From Caulobacteraceae bacterium (GTDB lineage Bacteria > Pseudomonadota > Alphaproteobacteria > Caulobacterales > Caulobacteraceae): a stretch of DNA of 29,649 nucleotides. The position numbers and the translations under genes are program-made. Positions within the stretch are counted from its first letter, which is position 1; each line of letters begins with the position of its first letter. The notes beneath the pieces are model-generated. The model was given only the letters and a program-made list of their open reading frames with translations, had not been told where the DNA came from and did not search any database. This document shows, piece after piece, positions 1 through 7,906 of the stretch. The stretch is from assembly GCA_947501315.1 (NCBI GenBank), contig CANMXH010000005.1, positions 1 to 29,649 on the forward strand, written 5' to 3'.

Positions 1-25
1 CGGGCGGACAAATGCGCCTCTATCT

Positions 26-49
26 AAATGGTCTATAAGTATATCATTC
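26..49. promoter_or_regulatory. Motif A operator, site 1 (before the TonB receptor)
   Basis: Imperfect inverted repeat with arms AAATGGTCTA and TATATCATTC separated by 4 nt. It matches 17 of 20 arm positions of the motif repeated at 4358, 18965, 20864, 24264 and 28914. It ends 22 nt before the receptor start codon, the same distance range as at the other sites. A transcription-factor operator overlapping the promoter is inferred; no regulator for it is visible in the window. Confidence 0.7.
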
Positions 50-71
50 AGCCTTGGGAGGGGCGGGAACG

Positions 72-2447
72 ATGACGAAGACCCGGACAATCCATTTCAC
101 TCGTGCCGCGCTCGTCGCTGGAACGGCCCTGGCCGGTCTGTTCGCAACGACGCCGGTCGCCGCCCAGCAGGCAAGCAGGCAGGAACAGGTCTCCGCCATC
201 GACGACATCATCGTCACGGCGCGCCGGCGGGAGGAATCCCTTCAGGACGTGCCGATCGCGGTTACCGCCTTCACGGCCGAGACGCTGGAGGACCGACAGA
301 TCGAGAGCCTCGTCGACGTCGCGCGCTATACGCCCGGCGTCCAGATGCAACAGGCATTCGGCCGCGATGGCGACCGACCGATCATCCGTGGCGCGTCGAA
401 CATCCTCGTCAGCGATGGCAAGGTCGGCATCTTTCTCGATGGAATTCCCTGGTTCGGCGACTTCTCGACGCTCGACCTGGAGTCCGCCGCTCGAGTCGAG
501 GTGATCCGAGGTCCGCAGTCAGCCGTGTTCGGTCGAGGAACCCTGTCGGGTGCCGTCAACGTCGTGACCCAGCAGCCCGGCGACGAGTTTTCCGGCCGCG
601 CCAGCGCAACATATGGCTCCGACGGTCGCCAAGCCCTCAGCGCCACCGTGTCCGGTCCCCTGACGCCCTGGCTGGGTGCCATCATGGGCTACAGCAGTTC
701 GCAGTTCGACGGGCAGTACCAGAACACGACCGGTTTGGGCGAAATGCTGGGGGCGACAGACTCGACGACCTACCACGGCGGCCTGTACCTGCGTCCGTCC
801 GAGAATTTCGAAGCTTCGCTTCGCTATTTCAAATCCGAGGACGACGACTCCCATTTCGCTGTCGCCCTGCAACCCTCGACCTTCAACAACTGCTTCCTGA
901 CGACGCGGTCCTATTTCTGCGGCACGATCGCGCCACCCACGACCTTCGCGCTCAACACCGACAGGATCTTGCGTCCGGGCCTCGGACGCGAATCGGAGCG
1001 CTGGTTGGGCAATGCTGAGTGGGACGTCAACGGTTCCGGTTGGATCCTGTCCTACAACGGCGGCATGAACGAGGTTTATGAGGCGAGCGGGTATGATCAG
1101 TCCTACGACAATCGGGATTTCTTCCTGATCGGCGCCGGCTGCCCGTTCGTGCCGATCGCCAACCGCCTGTGCGGACGCTCTCCGTTCAACGACACCGGCA
1201 GTTCCGATCGCGAGACGATGACCAATGAATTCCGCCTGACGAGCCCCGCGGGCGATCGGCTGAGCTGGTCTGTCGGTGCCTACATGGCAGAGGATGAAAC
1301 GACGCCGCTGCCTGAATATCTGGAGATCACAGAGGTGGGTCCCGACAGTCTGGCCGCGATCAGCCGGATCGAGACCAACGCCCTGTTCGGCAGCATAGAC
1401 ATCTCGGGTCCGGATATGACGCTGTCGCTCGAACTCCGCTACCAGGAAGACGACGTCAGCTCGACCAACCAACCCTATGTGGTGTCGGACTATTTCAGCC
1501 CTGCGCTGATCGCCACCTTGCGCAGCCCCAACCCGAACGCTGTCGTGGGCACGCCGGGGTTCCGCAACACCGTCTTCACCAACATCCTGCCGCGCGCCAC
1601 CTTCACCTGGGAGCCTTCGCCCGAGACGACCCTGTATGCCCAGTTCGCCAAGGGCAACTCGCCGGGGGGATTCAACGACCCCGCGGCTCCGGTCACCACC
1701 TTCGACGAAGAGACCCTGAGCAACTACGAGATCGGGGCCAAAACGCGCTGGCTCGGCTTCGACTATCTGAACGCTTCACTGTTCCTGAACGTGCTCGACA
1801 ACCAGGTCCTGACCAACACCTTCCAGACCCTGGCCGTCGTGCAGAGCTACCGCGCCAACATCGGCGAGACCGAGACGCTGGGGGTCGAGTTCGAGGGCTT
1901 GAAATCGTTCAATGACAACTGGACGTTCCGCTTCGCCTACTCTTACCTTGACTCGGAAATCACCGAGGGTGTCGATGGCGACCAGGCGGTGTTGCTGCTT
2001 GGTGCGGCCTGCAAGACCGGCTCGGCGATCAATCTGGACCGGCCGGGGTGCCGTGCCGCCGGCTCTATCGTCGGCAAGAAGCCCCCACTGGTCTCGGAGC
2101 ACCTGGGCAGCGCCGGACTGCGCTTTGAAAGCGACCCCATGATGGGCAACTGGACCGTCTTCGCGTCCGGCGATGTGAGCTACCGGGGTGAGTTCTTCGA
2201 GCAGGTGCACAACAACATCACCATCCCCGCTTCGACGCGGGTGGACCTGTCGCTCGGCGTCCAGAACGACAACCTCCGACTGACGGTCTGGGGTCGCAAT
2301 GTGTTTGACGACGACGCCCCCCAAGGCGTGCTGCGCTTCGTCGACTTCCCGGCCCCGGTCTCGCCCTCGGGCGACCGGCCTCGGGCCTTCGCGGTCACGG
2401 CGGCCGAACAGGCGAGCTACGGCGTGACCCTGAGCGCCCGCTTCTGA
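72..2447 (+). CDS. TonB-dependent outer-membrane receptor
   Basis: An outer-membrane beta-barrel transporter of about 791 residues that would import a bulky substrate using TonB/ExbBD energy. The N-terminus is a signal peptide (MTKTRTIHF, then a hydrophobic stretch ending in VAAQQ). A TonB-box-like segment DDIIVTAR follows, with a plug domain to about residue 165 (VPIAVTAF, RGPQSAVFGRGTLSGAVNVVT). The rest is barrel, with many aromatic/Gly beta strands, and the protein ends in Phe (TLSARF), as barrel proteins do. An in-frame TTG lies at 54, but ATG at 72 follows GGGAGG at 56-61 with proper spacing and begins the signal peptide. The stop overlaps the next ATG by 1 nt. A motif A operator lies just upstream. 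Ligand unknown; these receptors in sphingomonads and Caulobacterales often sit in catabolic clusters and are not limited to siderophores. Confidence 0.95.
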   Translation: MTKTRTIHFTRAALVAGTALAGLFATTPVAAQQASRQEQVSAIDDIIVTARRREESLQDVPIAVTAFTAETLEDRQIESLVDVARYTPGVQMQQAFGRDGDRPIIRGASNILVSDGKVGIFLDGIPWFGDFSTLDLESAARVEVIRGPQSAVFGRGTLSGAVNVVTQQPGDEFSGRASATYGSDGRQALSATVSGPLTPWLGAIMGYSSSQFDGQYQNTTGLGEMLGATDSTTYHGGLYLRPSENFEASLRYFKSEDDDSHFAVALQPSTFNNCFLTTRSYFCGTIAPPTTFALNTDRILRPGLGRESERWLGNAEWDVNGSGWILSYNGGMNEVYEASGYDQSYDNRDFFLIGAGCPFVPIANRLCGRSPFNDTGSSDRETMTNEFRLTSPAGDRLSWSVGAYMAEDETTPLPEYLEITEVGPDSLAAISRIETNALFGSIDISGPDMTLSLELRYQEDDVSSTNQPYVVSDYFSPALIATLRSPNPNAVVGTPGFRNTVFTNILPRATFTWEPSPETTLYAQFAKGNSPGGFNDPAAPVTTFDEETLSNYEIGAKTRWLGFDYLNASLFLNVLDNQVLTNTFQTLAVVQSYRANIGETETLGVEFEGLKSFNDNWTFRFAYSYLDSEITEGVDGDQAVLLLGAACKTGSAINLDRPGCRAAGSIVGKKPPLVSEHLGSAGLRFESDPMMGNWTVFASGDVSYRGEFFEQVHNNITIPASTRVDLSLGVQNDNLRLTVWGRNVFDDDAPQGVLRFVDFPAPVSPSGDRPRAFAVTAAEQASYGVTLSARF

Positions 2448-3424
2448 TGCGATTCGCCGCCGCGATCCTGTCCGGCCTCGCGCTCTACGCGGGGCCGGCG
2501 GTCGCGGAGGAACCCCGGGCACCTTTTTCAAAGGACGTTCTGGAGCGTGACTTCCGTCAGATGATGGCCTGGTTCCCCGGTGAGTGGGACAATTCCGAGC
2601 AGGTGAATTTCGCCACCGAACTGGGCTACCCCGAGGGCGCGACTCCTAGCCGGCTTCACTCGTCGATCCATGCGGTCGATGTGCCGGCGCTCGGCCCCAA
2701 CGTCTTCTATCTTCAGCAATACCGGGACAATGACCCAGGGGCGCTTGGGCGCCAGAGATTCTACGCGGTGGCCATCGACGAGGCCTCCATGGCTATCCGC
2801 ATGGATATCTACACGCCCCGCGATCCGGCGCGGTTTCTGAATGCCCACCTTGAACCTGACAAGCTTGCGGGTTTGACCCGGGCCGACCTGACCTCGAGTC
2901 CGGGATGCGAAATCCTTTGGCGGCGTCAGGCCGAGCAGTTCATCGGCTGGATAGGCGAGAACGCCTGCCGCATCCGCTCCCGCACGTCAGCGATGCTGAC
3001 TATCTCAGGCGACCTGCTGCTGTCAGCGGATCAGTTCTGGGCATCTGAGGGCGTGACGGACGACCAGGGTGGCACGCCGTTCGGGCCAGTCCCCGTGCCC
3101 CATCAGATGCGCCGCGCCCAGGCCTTCACCTGCTGGATGGCCGTGCCCCGACTGGCTCCGGCCGAGGGCTGGTTCTATGCCCGCGATCTGAAAATTCACG
3201 ATCAGGGTGGCGAGGTCTGGATCACGACCGATGAGACGACGCCCCGGTCCTTCGGCTTTCGCATGCGGAATGTCCGCTGGCCCAGCGGTCCGAACGCCGA
3301 CGCCCTGACCCTGTACGTCCATACGCGAGAGCAGACTGCGGCGATTTCCTATGCCTGGGCCAGTCCGGATGCGGATCGGGTCGGGATCAACCTGCGCATG
3401 CTCCAGGGCAGCTGCTCGCGGTAG
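2447..3424 (+). CDS. CpcT/CpeT-like (DUF1001) secreted protein
   Basis: A protein of 325 residues with a signal peptide (MRFAAAILSGLALYAGPAVA) and a CpcT/CpeT-like domain from about residue 33. The hallmarks are WFPGEWDNSEQV near 42-53, YLQQYRDNDPGALGRQRFYAV around 89-109, and conserved Cys/Trp positions downstream. In cyanobacteria this calycin-like fold attaches bilins to phycobiliproteins. No phycobiliprotein is seen here, so ligand binding or modification in the periplasm is a more cautious reading. It is longer than a typical CpcT (about 200 residues), with roughly 95 extra C-terminal residues of beta-rich sequence. The start overlaps the receptor stop (TGATG), implying co-translation and a job linked to the receptor's substrate. 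Family assignment is from motif recognition; function is open. Confidence 0.75.
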   Translation: MRFAAAILSGLALYAGPAVAEEPRAPFSKDVLERDFRQMMAWFPGEWDNSEQVNFATELGYPEGATPSRLHSSIHAVDVPALGPNVFYLQQYRDNDPGALGRQRFYAVAIDEASMAIRMDIYTPRDPARFLNAHLEPDKLAGLTRADLTSSPGCEILWRRQAEQFIGWIGENACRIRSRTSAMLTISGDLLLSADQFWASEGVTDDQGGTPFGPVPVPHQMRRAQAFTCWMAVPRLAPAEGWFYARDLKIHDQGGEVWITTDETTPRSFGFRMRNVRWPSGPNADALTLYVHTREQTAAISYAWASPDADRVGINLRMLQGSCSR

Positions 3425-3427
3425 ACC

Positions 3428-3874
3428 TCAGGCGACCTTCGTTTCGTCTATCAGGGTCCGCTGAAAGCAGTGCCCGTCCCGGAACCAGTGCCAGGTCCGC
3501 GCCCGGCTGAGGCCGTCGGGGGCAAGGACGATCAACTCATACAGATGGGCTCCCGGCGCATCCGTCCTCTCCCAGGTCAGGATGCACGTCCGGTCGTCGC
3601 CCTGCCAGGCATGACCGGAGATCAGCCCGGTGTCCCACCACAACCGGCCGTCACGATAGACACCCGGATACTCGGCCTCGACCACCCGGCCGTCAGGCCA
3701 GGTGAAGCAGTTCCTCTGGACATAGGCGTGGGGCCCATCGTCGGGGAAGGACACCTCGATGCGCGAGGCGTGGCGATCGATCTCCACGCCGGCCGAATCG
3801 ACCGTGCGATAGGTCCCTTCCCAGAGGCCGGCGTGCCGGACCAAGGCAGGCATATGGTCACGGAGGGGATTCAC
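3428..3874 (-). CDS. DUF3598-like protein, paralogue 2 (GTG start)
   Basis: A small protein of 148 residues without a signal peptide, aligned without gaps to the upstream neighbour at about 82 of 148 identical positions (hand count). Shared landmarks are RHAG-WEG, EIDRH-SR, FPDDGP, YRDG-WWDT and RARTWHWF, a beta-rich pattern fitting a calycin-like barrel (DUF3598-like). I chose the GTG start because it reproduces the paralogue's exact length and N-terminus (MNPLRDHMP against MSGIREGMP) and overlaps the upstream stop in GTGA; the in-frame ATG eight codons in would cut the conserved N-terminus. The longer in-frame extension only reads through the neighbour in another frame. Function unknown; possibly binding of a small hydrophobic ligand. 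Confidence 0.8.
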   Translation of the reverse strand: MNPLRDHMPALVRHAGLWEGTYRTVDSAGVEIDRHASRIEVSFPDDGPHAYVQRNCFTWPDGRVVEAEYPGVYRDGRLWWDTGLISGHAWQGDDRTCILTWERTDAPGAHLYELIVLAPDGLSRARTWHWFRDGHCFQRTLIDETKVA

Positions 3875-4317
3875 GCGACCCGGCGTTCCGTGATGCAGGT
3901 GCGTTTGAACAGCTTGTCGTTCTCGAACCAGTGCCAGGTCCGGGCCCGGTTGTTCCCGTCGGCGGACAGCTGGATCATCTCGTAGAGATAGGCGTCCGGC
4001 ATATCCTTGCGCGTCCAGGTCAGACAGACTGTGCGCGGATCGATCTCCCAAGCCCGGCCATCGATCCTGTCGGTGTCCCACCAGATCTGGCCGTCGCGAT
4101 AGGTTGCCGGAAAATGGATTTCCTCCTGACGCCCATCGTCCCAGATGTAGGTGTTTATCTGGTGATAGGCATACGGCCCGTCATCGGGGAACGTGCATTG
4201 CAGCCGTGATCGATGCCGATCGATCTCGTTGTTTTCGGGATCGACGTGGATGTATTCCCCTTCCCAGACGCCCGCGTGTCGGGCCAGAACCGGCATACCT
4301 TCGCGGATTCCGCTCAT
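3871..4317 (-). CDS. DUF3598-like protein, paralogue 1
   Basis: A protein of 148 residues and first gene of a two-gene minus-strand operon reading away from the motif A site at 4358. A strong ribosome site (GGAAGGGA) precedes the ATG. Conserved features are RHAGVWEGEY, EIDRHRSR, FPDDGPYAYHQ, ATYRDGQIWWDT, LTWTRKD and RARTWHWF. The many Trp, Tyr and Arg residues in alternating strands fit a lipocalin/calycin-like barrel. There is no signal peptide, so it should be cytoplasmic. It is about 55% identical to the next gene, indicating a tandem duplication that has diverged. The biochemical role of the family is not established as far as I know; binding a pathway intermediate is inference from fold and context. 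Confidence 0.82.
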   Translation of the reverse strand: MSGIREGMPVLARHAGVWEGEYIHVDPENNEIDRHRSRLQCTFPDDGPYAYHQINTYIWDDGRQEEIHFPATYRDGQIWWDTDRIDGRAWEIDPRTVCLTWTRKDMPDAYLYEMIQLSADGNNRARTWHWFENDKLFKRTCITERRVA

Positions 4318-4357
4318 CGTCGTCCCTTCCAGCCCGGCGGTGAACTCCGCCCTTCAA

Positions 4358-4381
4358 AAATGATATAGTCTTAGGCCATTT
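4358..4381. promoter_or_regulatory. Motif A operator, site 2 (DUF3598 genes / crotonase)
   Basis: Arms AAATGATATA and TAGGCCATTT with a 4-nt spacer; the left arm is the exact consensus and 17 of 20 arm positions match. It lies in the 81-nt gap between the divergent starts at 4317 and 4399, 17 nt before the plus-strand start and 40 nt before the minus-strand start. This geometry recurs at the other divergent pairs. Confidence 0.75.
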
Positions 4382-4398
4382 GATCGGGAAAGCCCTTT

Positions 4399-5190
4399 AT
4401 GGACGGCGCGATGAACGAAACGCTGAAAGTCTCCATCGACGCCGACGTCGCCACCCTGTGGCTCAACCGGCCCGAGAAGAAGAACGCCCTGACGCTCGCC
4501 ATGTGGATGGCCCTGCCCGGCGTTCTGGCCGAGATCGCCGCTGATACCCGGGCCAAGGTGCTGGTTGTGCGCGGCGCGGGCGGAACCTTCGCGGCGGGGG
4601 CCGACATCGGCGAGTTCGAGACGGTCTATGCGACCCCCGACAGCACTCGCGCCTATTTCGACCGCGTCAGCGAGGCGATGGAAGCCCTCGCCGCCTTCGA
4701 CAAACCCACCGTCGCCCATGTCGAAGGGGCCTGCGTCGGCGGGGGTCTGGGTCTGGCCCTGGCCTGCGACCTGCGCATCGCCGCCACCGATGCGAAACTG
4801 GCTCTGACCCCCGGCAAGCTGGGGCTGGTCTATTCCCTGCCCGACACCCGCCGTCTGGTGCAGGCGGTCGGCCTGTCGCGCACGAAGGACATCCTGTTCA
4901 CCGGCCGCCTGATCCAGGCGGACGAAGCCTTGGCCATCGGCCTGATCGACGCCCTCCACGCCCCCGAAGCACTAGAGGCCGCAGTCGCCGAAAAGACCGC
5001 CCAGATCGCCGCCGCCAGCCAGTGGACGGCCCGCCGCGCCAAACGCATCGTCCAGCTTATCGCCGACGGCGAGACCGCAGACACTGACCTCACCGCCCGT
5101 TGGCTGATCGAGGCCGTCGAGGGCGAGGATTTCCGCGAGGGGCGCGACGCCTTCCTGGGCAAGCGAACGCCGGTGTTTCCGCACCGTTAG
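4399..5190 (+). CDS. Crotonase-superfamily protein (enoyl-CoA hydratase/isomerase-like) without canonical glutamates
   Basis: A crotonase-fold protein of 263 residues with both oxyanion-hole segments: AGGTFAAGADIGEF at 60-73 and GACVGGGLGLALACD at 110-124. The Glu pair that catalyses hydration in rat mitochondrial hydratase is absent. The first position (GGGCELA in the rat enzyme) reads GGGLGLA with Gly118, and the second (PE-I/V) reads TPGKLGL with Gly139. Simple water addition is therefore doubtful; isomerase, hydrolase, decarboxylase or C-C bond chemistry on an acyl-CoA is possible. ATG 4399 has GGGAAAG upstream; ATG 4411 is an alternative. It is a single-gene unit facing the DUF3598 pair, with a motif A site in the shared gap. 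Its end overlaps the convergent amidase gene by 4 nt. Confidence 0.88.
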   Translation: MDGAMNETLKVSIDADVATLWLNRPEKKNALTLAMWMALPGVLAEIAADTRAKVLVVRGAGGTFAAGADIGEFETVYATPDSTRAYFDRVSEAMEALAAFDKPTVAHVEGACVGGGLGLALACDLRIAATDAKLALTPGKLGLVYSLPDTRRLVQAVGLSRTKDILFTGRLIQADEALAIGLIDALHAPEALEAAVAEKTAQIAAASQWTARRAKRIVQLIADGETADTDLTARWLIEAVEGEDFREGRDAFLGKRTPVFPHR

Positions 5191-6509
5191 GCGACCCCGG
5201 CCGGCACCCCTATTGCCACGGCCAGCCGTCCTGCCAGCGCGAGGATCTCTTCCGACCTTCGCCCGATGATCTGCGCCGACAGCGGTAACCCGTCCTTCGA
5301 CAGTCCCATCGGAAACGCCACCGCCGGCAGCCCCGCGATATTGGCGAGGCAGGTGATGTCAGCCTGATCCGCCGGGATCGGATCGCCGAATGCGAATGCC
5401 GTCCCTCCCGTCGTAGGGCCCAGCAGCCCGACCCGGGCTCCGATCATCGCCTCGACCGCTTCGCGCGCCGCCGCGATGTCCGCCCGCGTCTCGGCGACCT
5501 TCTCCGTCGGCTGACTCGCCCCCCAGCGCAGCATCTCCGAAAAGCCCGCCGAAAAGCCGTCCGGCCGTTCGGCCATCACCGCGCCGTGCTCGACTATCCC
5601 CTCAACCTCAGAGATCAGCAGCCCCTTTCGCCGCAGCCGCCCGAGATCGACGTCGAGCGCCACACTGCCTTCGACCAGGCCCTCCGCTCCAGCCCGCGCG
5701 ACCAACACCGCGAATGCCGCTCTTACATCCTCCGCCAGCGCCGCCCGTTCCGTCACGTCCAGCACCGTCATCGTCCCGGACGGTGCCGCCGGTTCAGCAT
5801 CGCCGATCACTGCCAACACCCTCGCGCAATCCTCTGCGGACCGCGCATGGACCCCGACATGATCGAGACTCGGCGACAGCGGTGTCACCCCCTCGCTTGG
5901 TACTGAACCGAACCGGGGCTTGATCCCGAACACCCCGCAATAGGCCGATGGAATTCGCACCGACCCCATGGTGTCCGTCCCCAGCGCCGCCGCACACAGC
6001 CCCGCCGCCACCGCCGCAGCCGAACCACCGGATGAGCCTCCGGCCGTAAACCCATCCCGCCAAGGATTCTGCGTCCTCCCGAACCATGGATTGTCGGTGA
6101 CCGCGCCCAAGGCACCTTCCTCCATGTTCAGTGTGCCCAGGATGATCACACCCGCTCGTCGCAACCGCGCGACACAGGCGGCGTCCCGTTCGGCGATCCT
6201 GTCGCGATAGGCCCCGATGCCCGCCGTCCACGGCAGGCCGGCCACCGCGATATTGGCCTTCACCCCGATGACGCAGCCGTCCAGCGGCGACAGCGCCATC
6301 CCCGAAGCCCACCGATGCGTTGACGCCTTCGCCGCATCCCGCGCGCCTTCGACATCCAGATCGACGAATGCCCGGATCTTCGGGTTCAGTCGCCCGACCC
6401 GCTCCAGATAGACCTCCAGCACGGCGTCCGGCCGCGCTGACCCGTTCGCGAACGCGGCCGACAGCCCGGCCACCCCCGCCGCCACGACCGGATCGGCGAA
6501 GGCCGCCAT
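5187..6509 (-). CDS. Amidase-signature family hydrolase
   Basis: An amidase-signature enzyme of 440 residues, normal for the family. The Ser-cisSer-Lys triad is visible: Lys84 in IGVKANIAV, cis-Ser159 in AGGSSGGSAAAV and nucleophile Ser183 in TDTMGSVRIP. Family members hydrolyse amides, carbamates or some cyclic imides, and substrate cannot be deduced. It is the last gene of a four-gene minus operon (MmgE/PrpD, MmgE/PrpD, CoA ligase, amidase). ATG at 6509 overlaps the ligase stop by 1 nt (TGATG) and is preferred to an in-frame TTG at 6512. No signal peptide. Removal of an amide group before or after CoA activation is an inference from context. It ends convergently with the crotonase gene. Confidence 0.92.
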   Translation of the reverse strand: MAAFADPVVAAGVAGLSAAFANGSARPDAVLEVYLERVGRLNPKIRAFVDLDVEGARDAAKASTHRWASGMALSPLDGCVIGVKANIAVAGLPWTAGIGAYRDRIAERDAACVARLRRAGVIILGTLNMEEGALGAVTDNPWFGRTQNPWRDGFTAGGSSGGSAAAVAAGLCAAALGTDTMGSVRIPSAYCGVFGIKPRFGSVPSEGVTPLSPSLDHVGVHARSAEDCARVLAVIGDAEPAAPSGTMTVLDVTERAALAEDVRAAFAVLVARAGAEGLVEGSVALDVDLGRLRRKGLLISEVEGIVEHGAVMAERPDGFSAGFSEMLRWGASQPTEKVAETRADIAAAREAVEAMIGARVGLLGPTTGGTAFAFGDPIPADQADITCLANIAGLPAVAFPMGLSKDGLPLSAQIIGRRSEEILALAGRLAVAIGVPAGVA

Positions 6510-7906
6510 CAAAACCGCTCGTCGATAAGCCGGATCGGCTTCTGGCGCGTCTCTACACCGGTCAAGGCGGCCGTCTCGCCCCGCCCGACCAGTTCGACGG
6601 CCACATCGATCCCGATCTTGCGCTTCAGGATTTCGCCGAACAGCCCCGCCAGTGCCGGATCGTCCGGCGCGCTCGCCTCGGCCACCACGACGAAGGTGTC
6701 GCGTCCCGCCTCATCCCGCCGGGTCTTGCAGACGAACTCCTTCAGGAATTCCGGTGCCTCGTCCAGCATCGGCCCGATCGCCTGGGGGAAGATATTGATG
6801 CCTCGAACCTTCACCATATTGTCCGACCGCCCGAGGAACCCTTCGATCCGCTGAAAGGCTGCGCCGATCGAGGACGGCCGGGTGATGACTTCGGTCACAT
6901 CGTGGGTGTTGAAGCGGATGATCGGATAGAGATCGTCCTTGTAGAGGCAGGTCACCACCATGTCCCCGGGCGCCCCGTCAGCTACGGGCTTGCCCGTGTC
7001 GATATCGCAAACCTCCAGGAACTGGGCGTCCTCCATGACATAGAGCCCGTCGCGATCGGGGCCCTCACCGGCGATGCAACCGGTGTCGCCGACGCCGTAC
7101 CAGTCGAAACACTCCGCACCGCCCCAGGCGTCCGACAGCGCCTGCTTGTCCTCGCGCCCCATATGGCCCGAGATCATCCGCACGGGGATGTCGACGCCGG
7201 GCACCAGGCCCGCCTCCTTCGCCACCTCCGCCAGTCGCTTGATGTAGTCCGCGAACCCCACGATCGCCGTAGCGCCGAAGGTCTGCATCAGTTCGACCTG
7301 CTGGGCCGACCGCGTCTCGACCCCCGTCCCCGCCGACATGAAGACCGCGCTGGTCCAGTGTGTCACGGCCTCGCGCACATAGTGGCCGCCGTTGATCATC
7401 CCGTGGCCATACACCGAGTGGACCACGTCCCCTGACCGCAACCCCTGCCAGCGATAGAGACGCGCCAGCAGCAGGTTCTGCACCTCGCGCGACTTTGGCC
7501 CGAACAGCAGCACCTGCGGCCGACCCGTGGTGCCCGACGTGGTGTGGAAAATCACCGGCGGCCGCTTGCCTTCGGGATACGAGTCGAATCCGGCGAAATC
7601 CCCGAACGGCGGCGCGATCTCGATGGACTTCATGATGTCGGACTTGTCGAAGCTCGGCAGGTTTGGCAGGTCGTCGAGGCTGCGGATGTCGCCCGGCTTG
7701 ACCCCCGCATCCCCCCAAAGCCGTCGATAGAAGGCGGTCTTCCAGGCCCGATCCACACAGCGCGCGAACAGCACCTCCTGCCGCGCCCGCAGTTCGTCGC
7801 GGCTGATCGAGGTCACCAGTTTCACGAAGGGATCGCCGATCGGATGATCCCGCGCGATGGCCGCGAAATCGATCTCGTCCCAGTAGGTGCGGTGCGTGTC
7901 GGTCAT
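6509..7906 (-). CDS. PaaK-like adenylate-forming CoA ligase
   Basis: An enzyme of 465 residues resembling phenylacetate-CoA ligases of the ANL superfamily. Visible motifs are the AMP/phosphate loop TTSGTTGRP at about 122-130, a GVGDTG segment, the acidic/aromatic stretch YPIIRFNTHDV, and the hinge-like region FLGRSDNMVKVRGINIFP leading to the small C-terminal domain. These enzymes make an acyl-AMP from a carboxylic acid and ATP and pass it to CoA, here presumably in the cytoplasm. The start overlaps the upstream MmgE/PrpD stop in ATGA and its stop overlaps the amidase start. Its placement with MmgE/PrpD proteins suggests activation of an aromatic or unsaturated acid; the exact acid is unknown. 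Confidence 0.9.
   Translation of the reverse strand: MTDTHRTYWDEIDFAAIARDHPIGDPFVKLVTSISRDELRARQEVLFARCVDRAWKTAFYRRLWGDAGVKPGDIRSLDDLPNLPSFDKSDIMKSIEIAPPFGDFAGFDSYPEGKRPPVIFHTTSGTTGRPQVLLFGPKSREVQNLLLARLYRWQGLRSGDVVHSVYGHGMINGGHYVREAVTHWTSAVFMSAGTGVETRSAQQVELMQTFGATAIVGFADYIKRLAEVAKEAGLVPGVDIPVRMISGHMGREDKQALSDAWGGAECFDWYGVGDTGCIAGEGPDRDGLYVMEDAQFLEVCDIDTGKPVADGAPGDMVVTCLYKDDLYPIIRFNTHDVTEVITRPSSIGAAFQRIEGFLGRSDNMVKVRGINIFPQAIGPMLDEAPEFLKEFVCKTRRDEAGRDTFVVVAEASAPDDPALAGLFGEILKRKIGIDVAVELVGRGETAALTGVETRQKPIRLIDERF

Noticed and set aside
519..1472. Minus-strand open frame of 317 codons inside the TonB receptor
   Set aside because: The receptor frame is continuous with clear family motifs; this frame has no ribosome site or domain.
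2447..3424. Naming the CpcT-like gene as a phycobiliprotein lyase
   Set aside because: No phycobiliprotein or bilin synthesis gene is present, and the protein has a signal peptide and extra C-terminal region, so the cyanobacterial name would mislead.
6320..7435. Plus-strand open frame of 371 codons
   Set aside because: Antisense to the amidase and the PaaK-like ligase; Pro/Arg-rich composition.
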